64,000 nt of DNA from Pocillopora verrucosa (taxonomy: Eukaryota; Cnidaria; Anthozoa; Scleractinia; Pocilloporidae), in assembly GCF_036669915.1 (NCBI RefSeq), contig NC_089322.1, forward strand, positions 16,360,219 to 16,424,218, given 5' to 3'. This document shows positions 30,831 through 42,714 of the stretch, in pieces. Position 1 is the stretch's first letter. Every line of letters begins with the position of its first letter. The notes under the pieces were generated by a model. It was not told the origin of the DNA, searched no databases, and was given only the letters and a program-made list of their open reading frames with translations. Position numbers and translations under genes: made by a program.

Positions 30831-32795
30831 CGTTTGCCTTTCAGCCTTCCTAAGTTTGTTATCGGAGCTTAGTTAAGTGGGCGACTCCTCCATCTCTTGT
30901 CCCTCTTTTTTGACCCATTATTCCCATTAATTTTTTTCTTCACTGATATTTTTCGACTCGCTGGACGGACTTTGCCGAAAATGAGGGACTGCTCGTAGTC
31001 TAGTGCTGTTATCGCCGGTTACACTAAATAAAATGCTGTAGTTTGGTGTGAAATTTTCATAAAGGTTTGAACTAGTTTAAGTTCTCTGAACTCAAATATA
31101 AAAGAACATAAACCAATGTTAAAAAAAAAAGTTAATCGTTAGCACAGTGACCGAACACAAATCAACGTGATATTCGTTGCGTTTTGTTTACCTTTTTCGT
31201 CACGAGACAAAATCATTTTCCAGATTTTAGTCATTTAAAATGTTTAGAGTATCAATCGATGTATTCTAAAAGCTCTGTCCTACTATCTTTTCTTCTTAAA
31301 ATGGTTCAAATCAAGATTTATAAAGCAACCAGTATAAAACGGTCGGCGTTTACTCGACAGATAATTTGCACAATTTACTGTCACGCTAGCAAAATCACCA
31401 AAAGTTTGAAGTCCCTACGGCGGAGGAAATTAGGAAGGAACATGCAAGATGTTTTTGTATTTCTATGCTTTCGAACATCTTACTAATGGAATCAGCCGGA
31501 GTTTTTAATGGTCTGATCTGCACTTGAGAAATATCACCCAAGTAAGAAAGAGTACCTTTAACCAATTTCAGAAAGCTTTCTAACAGGTGCTTTAAATAAA
31601 TAATGGCAAACCTCTGAAAAAACACCTATCAAAAATGAAATCCTTTCCCAACCCTTTAGATATCACACAATTTAGGAATACAAACGATTTCTTGCAGCAT
31701 GCAGTGTGTTACGAGGAGCAAGCTTGTCACCTATTAAAATTTTCGATGTCGCAAGAGGTCAAAAAGAGGAATTCTACAGCTTTGATTATTGAGATGTCTC
31801 AATTATTTTTTAAGGTATTTCCAGAAACCAATGTGGTTTTATTTACTTACTTCAAAAGATAATAAATGGGCAAAGTTTGAGGCAAAACTCTTTTCCGATG
31901 CAAAATGCCCTGGACCGCTGTTACAGAGACTGCCACTTATTGAAAATAGTGTGGCAGAGGAGAATCGCAACCGAGCGTTTTTTTTTCCCCTTAATTTAAC
32001 TTTCACCTAAATTTACTTGACACAATAACTGCAACAATTGGTTGTCTATATGACCAACTGTGCACCTACCCCTCCCCTTACCCAACATTAACCCCAACTT
32101 GTTATTAGTTGAGTGTTTTTGGGTTAGGGGAAGGGTAAGGGCGCAATTCCTTTAACATTGATCTTGGTCCACGAGCCGCACCAAATGCAATACGCAAACG
32201 AATCAAAATAGGTTACAACCTTTAGAGAGCTAGTTTCCCTTAATATAGGAAAGCAGATTTTACCTTTTCGTTAGTCTCTCGTCACAGCACATGAAAACCA
32301 AACATACGTTAATTGTTTCTCTCAAGCTTCCTTAGAAACATTGAAATCCAGAGCTGAAGCTATTAAATGCCGCTCTAGAGAACACAAGATCTCTTCTGAA
32401 GAGATCCGATTCGCTTCTTTTTATAGAATCCTGATTATTTCTCGTGTGGTGTCAAAGACGTTTCTCGGAATCCCGAACTCACTAAACGGTGGTAAATGTA
32501 GCGATGATAAAATGAGGTAGATGGTTTATTTCCAAACCTTCGTAGCATGTTGTTTTTCATGATACAGCGGGTAGAGCGACACATTCGGTCACGCTATGAA
32601 ATCGATTTTACTACGCAGTGACAGAGAAAGCAGACAATAGGTGGATAAAATTCCAATGTAAAACTGTCAATCTCTGCGCAAAGATCACGCGATCCTACAG
32701 AGATCTGATTCGCTGCTTTAAATAGAATGCTAATACAAGTTCAGTTTCTCGGAATCTCAAACGAAACAGGGCTGTGTTTTTCTCAGCAATTCGTG
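30831..32795. other. Upstream region of TRIM-C
   Basis: Module spacer matching 10171-10931 plus 13196-13893 and 46500-48166. Two overlapping open frames at 31635-31862 and 31789-32010 have plausible composition but do not persist in U2 or U5, so I do not call them genes. Best view of the empty site for the transposon at 10932. Confidence 0.5.
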
Positions 32796-33932
32796 ATGGA
32801 GTCGCTTCTAAAAAACCTCAAAGAGCACGTAACATGTTCGATTTGTTTGGATACTTACACCAAACCCAAGGATCCGTCGTGGAAGGACTGGATCAGAATT
32901 TTCAAGCTGGTATAGAGGCAGAGCTACTAATTTGTCCCAAAACAAGCGAAGGAGAAATCAGAAACACTCGGCACAAAGATCGTGTTGAAATACACTTGGA
33001 CCCTGCGGATCAGGTGAGGAGTTTGGCGACGAGTGAGAAAGAAGATGGAAATTTCCAAGCAAAATTTGTAGCGAAAGTACCAGGTACTTATAAAATAGAA
33101 GTAAAGATAAATGGACAGAAACTTGCCCGGAGTCCATTTTCTATTCTGGTCAAAGCACAAGAGTTAAATGTTATAGGCAAGTTGGACGTTCAGGGAGAAA
33201 TGCTGCAAGGTCCTGCCGGTATTTCAGTGAACAGTAAAGGTGTTATTGCTGTGGCTGATCGGGAAGGTCACTGTATCCTGGTATTTGATGAGAAAGGAAC
33301 GTTTGTGCGAAAAATTGGTTCTTATGGAGACGAGGAGGGACAATTAAAGAATCCAGTCGACGTCACGTTCGTAAACGATGACGAGATTCTGGTGGCAGAT
33401 GAATGTAATCACCGAATACAGCAGTTGAATGTACAGACAGGGAACTTTGTGAAAAGCTTTGCAAAAAAGGGAAGTGGAGATGGAGAGTTTAAGAATCCTG
33501 CAAGTGTTTACAAGTGATGGACGTTTTATCGTTGTAGCGGATTTTAATAAGTTTGGAGACAGCGGTCCAGAAAGGCTGGATCATCCACTCAGCTGCGTTT
33601 GTTACGAGGAAAAGTTCATTGTAACTGAGAAGAATAATAACTGTGTGAAAGTGTTTGATGAGAAAGGACAGTTTTTGTACAAGTTTGGAGAAAAAGAAAA
33701 CGGTGATGGACAGATGGATCAGCTGTATGGCTTATGTGTTGACAAACATAATAACGTTTTCTTATGTGATGGGAGAAATAATCGAGTTCAACAGTTTACA
33801 TTGGAAGGAACTTTCACTGGAAAGACAAGTTCAAATATTCAGTTTGGATGGCCGTGGAGTGTCACACCAATGCTAGATGATCGGATTGTGGTCACAGACT
33901 ACGAAAAGAAAGAAGTTTACATTCTGAAATGA
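32796..33932 (+). pseudogene. TRIM-C: deleted TRIM-NHL pseudogene
   Basis: ATG at 32796 opens MESLLKNLKEHVTCSICLDT and YTKPK, then at about 32868 the gene jumps out of frame to the filamin domain (VEGLDQNFQAGIEAELLICP), deleting most of the RING, both B-boxes and the coiled coil. The filamin repeat and NHL blades 1-2 stay open to about 33510. A small deletion (GTGTTTACAAGTG against GTGTTTGTGTTACAAGTG) shifts the frame, and a further 45 bp or so of blade 3 is missing (ADFN to KFGDSG). Blades 4-6 are readable to EVYILK, TGA at 33932. No functional ligase possible. Confidence 0.9.
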
Positions 33933-35384
33933 ATGCCCATTTTTGAAAGTAACTATCAATTCTTCGTAAGCAAACCTTTTGCGAATATCTGTAAGTTTTA
34001 ATGTTTTATTAATTTACGGAAAACTGTGACATGTCACGTGTCACAAGAGAACTTGAAAGAAAATGGCTAGAATCAGCAACTTGCCTTCTAATTTTTCAAG
34101 GACAGTTTCAAAGAATTGTTGATTCATCACTTCAGAAATGTGATTGTGTGAGCTTTTATTAAATTATAGTAATAGGACTGAGTGGAGTCCAATTCGGTCT
34201 ATAATCATACGAGTGATTGACAAAATAGGACGACTACGAACAGGGAGTCCCATTTGTCAATCACCAGTTTAAAAAAGAAACTAGACAAACGTTTTCATGA
34301 AAAGACAACGGTTCAGTCGCCGAAATGCGCGACAACAGCGCTTGCATATGACACGCATTGTCCATTTACACAGGCATGACATGTCAACTGTTCTATTCAA
34401 TTGTCCAGTTACAAGCATGACATCTGCACTGTCCAATTGGTGCTCAAATCGAGCTGGTGATAACCAATCACATGCCGGAATTTTGTTATAGTTTTGACAG
34501 ACCACAAAATCGATTTCAAACGAGATTAAGCTTTGTAACCGCTCAAAGATTTAGGAGTATTATTAAGGCAAAAAAAAAAAAACATTTCTGCAAAATAAAT
34601 GTACAATGGCATTGATTAATGTAAATTGTTGATGATAAATTTTACTTATCAACTTTACATTCTTCCAGCATGTAGTTTACTTTTCCGTGAGCATATTTTG
34701 GTAGAGTTTTGGTTAAGTTAAATAATAGTAATTCTCTCATCAAATGAAGCATGCCTTTGTATCAAATTTTTAAATTAACACATTGACAGCAGCTTGCATG
34801 ATTAAGCTGTAAACAATTCAACAATTTCGTAGTGTTTCGTTACTTTTGGAGGAATAACATTTAAATTGTTATTAGAAACCGTCTAAAGACTGAGGAGTGT
34901 TTTGAATGCATCAAGTTTGCATTTCTATTTAGGTATTTTATGCATGCAGGAGTTTTCATGAATAAGTTCCTTTAAGTATTATGAAAGTGTCGATTGATTG
35001 AATGAATTACAGATATTACAGGATATTTTCCACTGTATTCATAAACTGTTCTAAAGTGCTTATCCTTTAAGTTTCTATAGCATTGACCATCGATAAAACA
35101 AATATCTTATTGACAGCATTGTGAATAAATTTACTTGTTTGATTTTCAAACGTGTGTTACTGTGCAACAAGAATGGCTGCATGAGTAATAGATGAATTAT
35201 CTTTTTGCTGTCCTAAAAATTTTTCTTTGGATGAAGAAGGGTATTTAGGATTATTTTTGACTTTGCCAGATTGCATCAGTTGAAAGCTAAGATGTAAAAT
35301 TCACAAAAACCCCTTCTGCCTTACTTGGTTCAGTTTAAGAGCCAAGTTAACCAAGATGTTGAATTGCACATTTTGATTGTTCAG
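33933..35384. other. Non-coding flank between TRIM-C and POC1 exons
   Basis: Aligns with 15090-16495. Small open frames only, not conserved between copies. Confidence 0.5.
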
Positions 35385-35555
35385 AGACAGAGCAAATCAG
35401 ATGAAGTAACAGGGAGGACTGGAGAGGCTGATGGTTTGGGAGGCATTCCAGCTACACAGCCTCCCCTCACCACACCCCTAGAAAGAAGACATATTCCTCT
35501 ACAACTGAGCATGACACTGGAGTAAATTGTGGGCCAGCTGGGTGTGATTATACAG
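35385..35555 (+). pseudogene. POC1 penultimate exon (copy d), nonsense
   Basis: RQSKSDEVTGRTGEADGLGG then IPLQLSMTLE and TAA, followed by IVGQLGVIIQ. The donor is also lost (CAGTCT). The matching last exon near 36150-36240 lacks its acceptor and has frame breaks (GGAACAAAGTCTGACTAGG). Confidence 0.7.
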
Positions 35556-36359
35556 TCTTTTGTTGTGGAAACATTTCTGAACAAGGTATTATTTTAGAAA
35601 CCAAGAGCCCTGGGGTTGGGGACGGGGGATACACTCCTGTTAATGACCCCATCACGCTGTTATTCATCGAGGAGAATACTTGGGGTTGAAGGGGACCCAT
35701 GTTAGGGAGAAAGGAGCGAAAGGGTGTGGCCTGATGAAAAGTTTACACCTATCAGCTATTAATCAATATCCATTTTAAAACACCCTTCCTTTAGCCTGGA
35801 TCAGGTGCCGGGAGTGGGGGTGGGGGGGGGGGGGGAGGGAAAAGATGGTGGGGAAGCACTATAGTTGCTCTTTCTCTCTTCCCCCTCCCCCTAGAAAAAG
35901 GAATACCTGGTAGCGAGATGAGGTTCATTTCTGAAACAGCAATTAGCTATCAAGTCCATGGCTCCCGTCGGGAAAAAGGTCATGAACAGTCTTATATGAG
36001 TTTTTTGTTGTACAGAGACGAGTCAAAGATTTCGTGCAACGTGCAGATTTATTAGCTTACGCCTAAACTCGATGATATTTGAGTTTTTTACGATATTTTT
36101 TGGTGTAGGGGAGAGATTGTCATATTCATTGAGCCACTTTTTTGTTTGGAACAAAGTCTGACTAGGACTGAGAATAAACTATGAGAGTGCCTGGATAACC
36201 AACAGAAAATAACTCTACAGATCAGACCTAACGAGTAGTGCAATACAGCATCAGTATCTAGAGACTCAATCATCAGTCATGTTCAGAATTATTTTAAGAC
36301 TAATTTTTGTATGGTAATATTGTAAACTATAAAAGAAATTTTCAATTGAGTGTCGAAAG

Positions 36360-37164
36360 TAGTCATGGATATAGTCATGGGTATTAGTTTACCTTGACTG
36401 TAGTCTGTTATTGGTTTAGCGAGCCTATGCTGCCCTCTTGACCAATCAAGTACGTGCCTCATCATGATCGAGTGTTGGAATAGGGCCATTCGTATATTTC
36501 CAGCGCTTCAGGCTCTTTGCTAGTTTTTCTTTTGAGTTATCTCTGGCCTTTTGCTATATTTCCTTTTTTAGAGCAGTTTCCAACTGAGTATCGAAAGTGA
36601 TGCTGTATTGCTTTGGTTCTGCTTTACTGATATTATAGGATATTTTTCACCATATTCATGAACTGTTCAACAGTGCTTATCCTTTAGGTTTGTATAGCGT
36701 TGACCACTGTTAAAACAAATATCTTACTGAATGCATTGTGAATAAATTTACTTGTTTGATTTGCAAAAGTGTATTACTGTGCAACACTGTGAATAATAGG
36801 TAAATGATCTTTTTTGTTGTACTTAAAACTCTCCATTGGATGAAGTAGGCTATTGAGAATTATTATTTGACTTTGCCAGATAGCATCAAATGAAAGCTAA
36901 GAGTTGAAGTTCACAAGAAACCCTTCCACCTTACTCGGTTTAGTTGAAGAGCAAAGTTAACCAAGATGTTGTCTTGCAAATTTTCATTCTTCAGAGACAG
37001 AGCAAATTAGATCAAGTAACAGGGAGGACTGGGGAAGCTGATGGTTTGGGAGGCATTCCAGTTACACAGCCTCCCTCACCACACCCCTGGAAAGAAGAGA
37101 TATTCCTCCACAACTGAGCATGACACTGGAGCTCATTGTGGGCTAGCTGGATGTGCTAACACGT
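36360..37164 (+). pseudogene. Second POC1 3' fragment in U4 (copy e)
   Basis: Part of the CCAAT block (36400-36620) joins at about 36628 directly to pre-exon flank (ATATTATAGGATATTTTTCACC) and then to another penultimate exon, 36995-37164 (RQSKLDQVTGRTGEADGLGG, a one-base deletion in CCTCCCTCACC, and TAG before LDV). U4 therefore carries two POC1 penultimate exons, a partial duplication or unequal exchange. Confidence 0.65.
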
Positions 37165-37439
37165 TTGGTGTGCAAACATTTCTGAACAGGGAAGTATTTT
37201 AGAAAACCAAGCGCCTTGGGGGTGGGGTGGGATGCACTCCTGTTAATGACCCCATCATGCTAACACACATTGAGGAGAATACCAGGGGTTGAAGAAGGAC
37301 CCATGTCAGGGGGAAAGAAGCAAAAGAGTTTGGTCCAATGAAAAGTTTACACATATCAACCACGGATCAATATCCATTTTAAAACATCCTCCCTCCAACA
37401 AGACACGAGTCTTAGAAACGGGGGACACGGCTTTTGGGT

Positions 37440-38028
37440 ACCCAGTTTAAGAACACGAAGAATACACTGTTTTATATCTGTGTGTACATATCATATAAAG
37501 TTACTATGGCAATATAAGAACCGCAATCAGATTAATTAATTAATTAATTAACTATTATTACCGACCTTTGCTGTATATTCAAACTTTCACAATGCCACAC
37601 AACGACAGCATCAAGGGGAAAAATTCCCTATTTTGTGCATACACTGTCCGAACAGACTGGGTTCGGAAACATCTAAATTCAATTGAAAGTACAAAACTTT
37701 GCATGCTGATCAACACAGTTCGCGTGTTTCGAGCCTACGAACGATGTGAGCGTGACAGAGATCCGCGAGAAAACAAAACATCACTTTCACATTCATTCCT
37801 CATATCCGTTATCCTTTTCCCTATTCCTGATTTTGCTAACGAGAAGTTACACCCGAGCTTGTCCGATCTTGTCCGAACGATTTCCGAATATCGTGTCGTA
37901 CTGTTAAAATGGCCGCTTGGAGAGTACTTCAAGAACACTGGAAGAATCTTGAAGTGGTATAAGAGGCTTTTGCACACTGAAACAGAAGAGAAAAATGTTC
38001 TGTCTGCAGTGGGTCGAAGGTAATTGCT
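37440..38028 (+). promoter_or_regulatory. 5' flank / probable 5' UTR of the FHA-RING gene (U5)
   Basis: Conserved with 17980-18530, including MAAWRVLQEHWKNLEVV, a 17-codon upstream open frame at 37909. Antisense and sense open frames of about 100-150 codons across it are broken in the U3 copy, so they are not counted as genes. No TATA box stands out. The start site is not determinable from sequence. Confidence 0.4.
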
Positions 38029-38468
38029 ATGATCCATCTCTACAACCGGAAAAAAATCTTGCTAAAACCGACTGTCACTCGTCTCGGAAGCAGTAATGAA
38101 TATTCAGATGTTGTTATTGACAGTGTGATATCTCCTTTAATGATCAGTCGTGTTCACGCTGAAATTCATTTCAGCAATGGAAAATTCAGAATTGATTGTA
38201 AAGGACTGAACGGGCTGCTAGTCAACAAAACAAAGCGTAGCTCTGCTGTCCTATGCGATGGTGATGTTGTTGTCTTTGGAGGTGCTGGCGTTAAAACGAA
38301 AGAAGGACAGAGTTTGTCAGCTTACGATTCGGAGCTTGTGTATGTTTTTAATGAGGTCTGCCAGAATGATTCTGAAGAAGTGGGCTCCCTTGGGGAAGGA
38401 ATAAGCGATGGAAGCGTGCGAAGGCGAAGCAAACGGAAAAAGCCCGTATCACTAAGTGAAGGAGTGAG
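38029..38468 (+). CDS. FHA-RING gene (U5), exon 1: FHA domain
   Basis: ATG at 38029, then KILLKPTVTRLGSSNEYSDV and the FHA core VISPLMISRVHAEIHFSNGK, FRIDCKGLNGLLVNK, LCDGDVVVFGG. The conserved Arg (RLGSS), S-R-x-H (MISRVHAEI) and Asn (LNGLLVN) that bind phosphothreonine are present. PLMISRxH and SLNG resemble RNF8. A basic tail (RRRSKRKKP) ends at a GAG/GTATGG donor in phase 2, matching exon 2. With the RING exons this would be an RNF8/CHFR-type phospho-dependent ubiquitin ligase. It is the only complete exon 1 in the window, but downstream RING lesions suggest the gene may no longer make an active ligase. Confidence 0.8.
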
Positions 38469-38843
38469 GTATGGGTACATAACACTCAGAAGTAGGGGTA
38501 GTAATGATGGAGAGTAGGGTCACTTGACCTAGAAAAGGAGTGTAGGGTACTAGACAGAGAAATAAATACTTTGGAAAAAAATTTCAAGGGGGTGATGTGG
38601 GTTGAGATCATAGAAATTACAACAACCTCTTGGCTCTTTCACTTCCTTAGCAGATACTGTTTTGTCTGTAACTCTTAAGTAGGATCAATATCATATCCCA
38701 GTTTTTTATTATTTTATGATTTTGCATGAAGACTATCATCTTTCTTCCAAGGGTCAAATATAAATTTTCCCCAAAGGTGTAGGGGCATCTTCATATCTTA
38801 AGTTGGGGGGCCTGTTTCTTGAATTACTGTCCCAGTAACTTAA

Positions 38844-39014
38844 GGGCCTATTTACACGGTACGACTTTGTCGCATGCGACAAGCTTACGACAGGCTTACG
38901 ACACGAATTGTTTCGTGTAAATCAAACCTACAACTCGCTTACGACTCTTAAGTCATGTCGTAGGCCTGTCGTAAGCTTGTCGCATGCGACAAAGTCGTGC
39001 CGTGTAAATAGGCC
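38844..39014. mobile_element. 171-bp MITE with TTAA target duplication
   Basis: TTAA (38840-38843) and TTAA (39015-39018) flank inverted repeats of about 70 bp starting GGCCTATTTACACGG and containing GTCGCATGCGACAAGCTTAC. The same locus in U2 (9837), U4 (30285) and U6 (53855) shows the empty site AGTAACTTAACGG, AGTAACTTAACGG and AGTAACTTAAAGG. TTAA targeting is typical of piggyBac and Kolobok elements. Confidence 0.92.
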
Positions 39015-39374
39015 TTAACAGGCCCCAAACCATATTTTAAAGTCAATATTTAAAGCCAATAGAGAAGCAGATTCTAACACCCTAACCAGTTCATTGTTAA
39101 TATTTTGTTGATAGTTGTATTGTATAATTTTCACAACTTTTGAAACCCTCATCTTGAATGAAAACAGACAGCTGTACAGGCCTATTAAGTTACCAGGATC
39201 TCCCGAAACAGGTTCCCACTCATTACACCTCGTTAACATAACCATTTTGTTGTATGTGTTCCTAAAATCAAGTTCCAGACTGCTAAAAATAAGACCAAGT
39301 GTCAAGACCTAATCTGAACTTCCTATTGAATGCTGATAGGCCTGTCAAACTTCTAATATTTTTGTAATTTTCAG

Positions 39375-39420
39375 CTCTCCATGTGAAAAGAAGACTAAAG
39401 GCAGCATGGACGATAAGCAG
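39375..39420 (+). CDS. FHA-RING gene (U5), exon 2
   Basis: TTTTCAG/CTCTCCATG to AAGCAG/GTAGAT, 46 nt: completes Ser from exon 1, then SPCEKKTKGSMDDKQ, ending in phase 0. Short basic linker. The call rests on splice sites and phase agreement with both neighbours. Confidence 0.6.
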
Positions 39421-40039
39421 GTAGATAAACTTGGGCTTCTGATTTAATGATTATCAAGTGGCAAATTACTTTTTTTATATCATTTTTAAAGAAAAGGCAA
39501 AGAGAAAACAAATTTACCTTATATCTTTACCACTGAAATTAAATTTATTGGGTTAAGGACAGGACAGGGCTAAGGACAGGTTATTTTCAGAGATCTAACC
39601 CAAACCATGGTTTTACACATTCAGTGGATCCAAGGCTTTCTCTATAACAGGGTTGTTGATTTTATTAAATTGTCATCTCCATCTACTGTCAGCTTTTGGC
39701 CCTCTTGACAATGTTCACAAAAGCAAATGCTTAGATGAAAGTTCTAGCTAAATTGAAGATTATTTAGGATGAGGTCTTGTGAAATAATGGCTAAACTTTG
39801 TTTAAATAATCAGATCAAGAAAGCAGCTTCTATAGATAAGTTTTAGTACCATGTATTCTAATATTTACCAGGTAGCATATGGACATTATTAAGTTACAGA
39901 CTTAATCACTTCTGAAAATCCAAGAGTTAAAAGAGATGAATTTTACATTTTATCAGGATAATCAATTTCTCAGGGTATCATTTATACATTGTGTTCTGTG
40001 GCATGTATCAAAACCATTAATATTCTTTTCCAATCCCAG

Positions 40040-40094
40040 GTTTTTGAAGTTGATCAAAAAGCTGATCCACAGGAAGAAGTAAACATCAGTGGAG
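40040..40094 (+). CDS. FHA-RING gene (U5), exon 3
   Basis: ATCCCAG/GTTTTTGAAG to GTGGAG/GTACAT: VFEVDQKADPQEEVNISG, 55 nt, phase 1 out. One codon differs from U3 (ISG against ITE). Acidic linker before the RING. Confidence 0.65.
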
Positions 40095-40571
40095 GTACAT
40101 TTAACTCCAAGAAGTGAATTAAACTGAACTTTATCTTATGTAATGTTACAAATGTAGGATGCAACTCTCCACTGAAGGCATCTGTCTATTGTAGGGATGT
40201 GAAGAAAAAAGCCCTTAATGCCACTTTTGATAAAAAAGAGTAAATAAAGTCTGTTTGCAAGCAAAGTGGCCCAACTAGTGGGAGATTATTCTGGCTTCCT
40301 TAGCATGAAGCAACTAGGAGTTTCACCACTCCCCCCCTAGATGGGATATCAGCTCATCACAAGGTTACCCCCCAGTATTTCATCAGGCTTCCCTGAAAAT
40401 TATCCAGTACCCAGTTATACTCCTCTCACTTTCGATTTAATGCTACATGACTTTGTATATTCTCCATCAAAATTGCAAGTATTCCTCCAACTGAAGTCTG
40501 GGAGAAAATTATTATCAATTGCATTAATGGTTACATAGCCAGGGTTCATGTTAAATTTTTATTTCATTTAG

Positions 40572-40713
40572 TAGATGACAGCAGATCAAAGAAGTGCTTG
40601 AGAGATTTAAATGAGGAGCTACTTTGTTGTATCTGTCGTGAACTGATAGTATTGGCACACACTTTGCCTTACTCACACACTTTCTGTTTTGGTTGTATCA
40701 GGGACTGGCTTTG
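40572..40713 (+). CDS. FHA-RING gene (U5), exon 4: first half of RING, one ligand lost
   Basis: TTTAG/TAGATGAC to GCTTTG/GTGAGA. Reads VDDSRSKKCLRDLNEELLCC, ICRELIVLAHTLPYSHTFCF, GCIRDW. The spacing is canonical, but ligand 3 is Tyr (PYSH) where U3 has Cys. Zinc site 2 would be impaired. Splice sites and phase are correct. Confidence 0.68.
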
Positions 40714-40830
40714 GTGAGACATATCACAGAGCATTTTTTTAGTTCTAAAGTCAAAGGGTGATAAGCATCTAATTTCTCCTTACAATATCACCCTTAAATC
40801 ACGCATTAAAGTTGTGAGAATAAAGGAAAC

Positions 40831-41923
40831 GGTAATTGTGAAGAAGAGCTCCCCAAAAAACCTGTCGGCCGACTGTCGGTCAACTGTCGGCCGACAGGTT
40901 ACCGACTGTCTACCGACAGCTAACCAACAGGTTACCGACAGGTTAAGAAAAAAGAAAAATTGTGTTAAAAACGAACAGTTAACATGACATAACAATCCGT
41001 AATGGTGATGTATGACTCGACAGACTTCACCTACTTACCGATCGACGGCAAAGTTGAAAGTATGTAAAGAAACGTTTCTTCCAAAATGTTGTTATCAGAT
41101 GCGTATAGGATATATCACTTGCGTAATTTACAACACACCAGACAATCTAAGAATCGCATTGGAAGATAATTTAATCGAAAAACTCGGCCAAAAACTCTGA
41201 TAACCATAAGCTACGTATCAATACAAACACTTTCGTTCAAATCGCCCAACAATGCAACGCTGCCTCTTATGGTATGTTATGTATCAATAATGTTTACCTT
41301 GTGCATTTGTGTTGCTTACATCGTCCTCTATCTTGCAGGTTTGGGATGAATTGCTATTTCCAATTTCAAGTTTAATAAATGATACAACTGTGAATCTTTT
41401 TACTCGTTATGTTAAGTAATAAATTACTATACGCAACAATTCGATAATTAGACTTGGATGCGTGATGCGATAATTGATTTAGGTGCGCGCTGCTAAAATC
41501 ACGATTCTACGAGTGAAGTATCTTGTATATTTCACCACTCACAAAACGGCTCCTTTAGGAGCCACCAAATCTTGAAAGTCAATTGTCAACGTATTACACA
41601 TGTTGGATGTTGTATCAAGTGAAAACCGAGAGAAAACATTAAGGTTTGTGTTAATGTTTCACGGACAAGCTACCGACAAGCTACCGACAGGTTACCGACA
41701 CATTACCAACAGTCGGCCGACTGTTGTCCGACTGTCGGTCCACTGTCGGCCGACAGGTAGCCTATATTTCGGGCAAAATCTGTCGGCCGTCTGTTGGCCA
41801 ACTGTCGGCCGACAAACGGCCGATAGTCGGCCGACTGTCGGCCGACAGACGACCAACTGTCGGCCGACAGTTGACTAACAGTCGGCCGACAGGTTTTTTG
41901 GGGAGCTCTTCTTCACAATTACC
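40831..41923. mobile_element. 1.1-kb transposon with GTCGGCCGAC subterminal repeats
   Basis: An exact 8-bp duplication AAGGAAAC (40823-40830; 41924-41931) flanks terminal inverted repeats opening GGTAATTGTGAAGAAGAGCT and identical for about 46 bp. Inside each end are many copies of CTGTCGGCCGAC. U3 has the empty site AAGGAAAC at 24632. The host here is itself a MITE (nested insertion). No transposase frame is seen, so it is non-autonomous. The 8-bp duplication would fit hAT, P or Merlin; the TIR does not decide. Confidence 0.92.
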
Positions 41924-42436
41924 AAGGAAACAACCAGCAACGTAAGAAGTATTTGATTGTGAAACAAATTCTCCTTGTCAGCACCTTTGGGAATGTATAG
42001 AGAACAGTATGGAGAATATGCACAGTGATGTTAGGCTGTAAATGTTTAAGGTAAATCTGTTTGGTCATTTGAAATGATTTGACAGCACATTATTCAACCA
42101 CACACAATAGTAGGATGTTTTGATTAAGAAATAACAAAATAATCATAGGTCAAACAGAGGCTCTATTTTATAAAAACTTATTAGTTCACTTGTTTTTGTG
42201 AAGAAAAGAACCTTCATACAATTGATGTGTAATCTTCAATTACAAAGGCATAATGTGTGGACTCTATCCTATTGGTTCTTAAATTGAGCTTCTAACCAAT
42301 CACATTTGAGAATTTTATTTCAGTTTGATTCACAAATGTGATTGTATTGATTGATATAATTGAAAGAGTGCTTAGAATAAAATGGAATGTTAATGAAGCA
42401 AAAAGTAAATAAGTTATTTTTCTTGTTTCTACTTAG

Positions 42437-42491
42437 TCATTCAAAAGACTGTAGAGCAAAGGCTAAACTCAAGTCTGCTGTACCAGTGAAG
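42437..42491 (+). CDS. FHA-RING gene (U5), exon 5: RING end, damaged
   Basis: CTACTTAG/TCATTC to GTGAAG/GTGAGT, 55 nt, phase 0 out: CHSKDCRAKAKLKSAVPVK. Relative to U3 a 9-base deletion removes Cys-Pro-Asn, so the last zinc pair is broken. Frame is kept. The exon-6 homologue is absent downstream. Confidence 0.62.
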
Positions 42492-42502
42492 GTGAGTGAA
42501 TC

Positions 42503-42714
42503 CTTTACACCCTAACATCAGTATGCATATTCTCCATACTGTTTGCTCTACATTTCCTAAAGTGCTGACAAGGAGAAATTGTTGAACAATCGGAAGGGCT
42601 TCTTTAGTCAGTGCCTATTTCCTACAGGTATTCTCATGACCTTAATGTGTGATTCAGGGGTGAAATTAGGAGAAGAAATTAGATGCTTGTCACTCTTAGG
42701 GTTGTAAGGGTTAA
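42503..42714. mobile_element. MITE-like dispersed repeat (reverse orientation)
   Basis: ACACCCTAACATCAGTATGC, ATTCTCCATACTGTTTGC, GCTGACAAGGAGAAATTG, GATTCAGGGGTGAAATT, TTAGATGCTTGTCACTCTTAG: the reverse of 24553-24768. In U3 the matching site (25198-25283) holds only its inner part. Confidence 0.6.

Noticed and set aside
31635-32010. Two overlapping open frames before TRIM-C as a small gene
   Set aside because: Not preserved in the aligned regions of U2 and U5.
37568-38037. Sense (151 codons) and antisense (100 codons) genes ahead of the FHA exon
   Set aside because: The aligned U3 copy (18060-18533) breaks both frames, and the position fits a promoter or 5' UTR.
41600-41945. Open frames rich in RPTVGRQ as a repetitive protein
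   Set aside because: They translate the GTCGGCCGAC subterminal repeats of a non-autonomous transposon.
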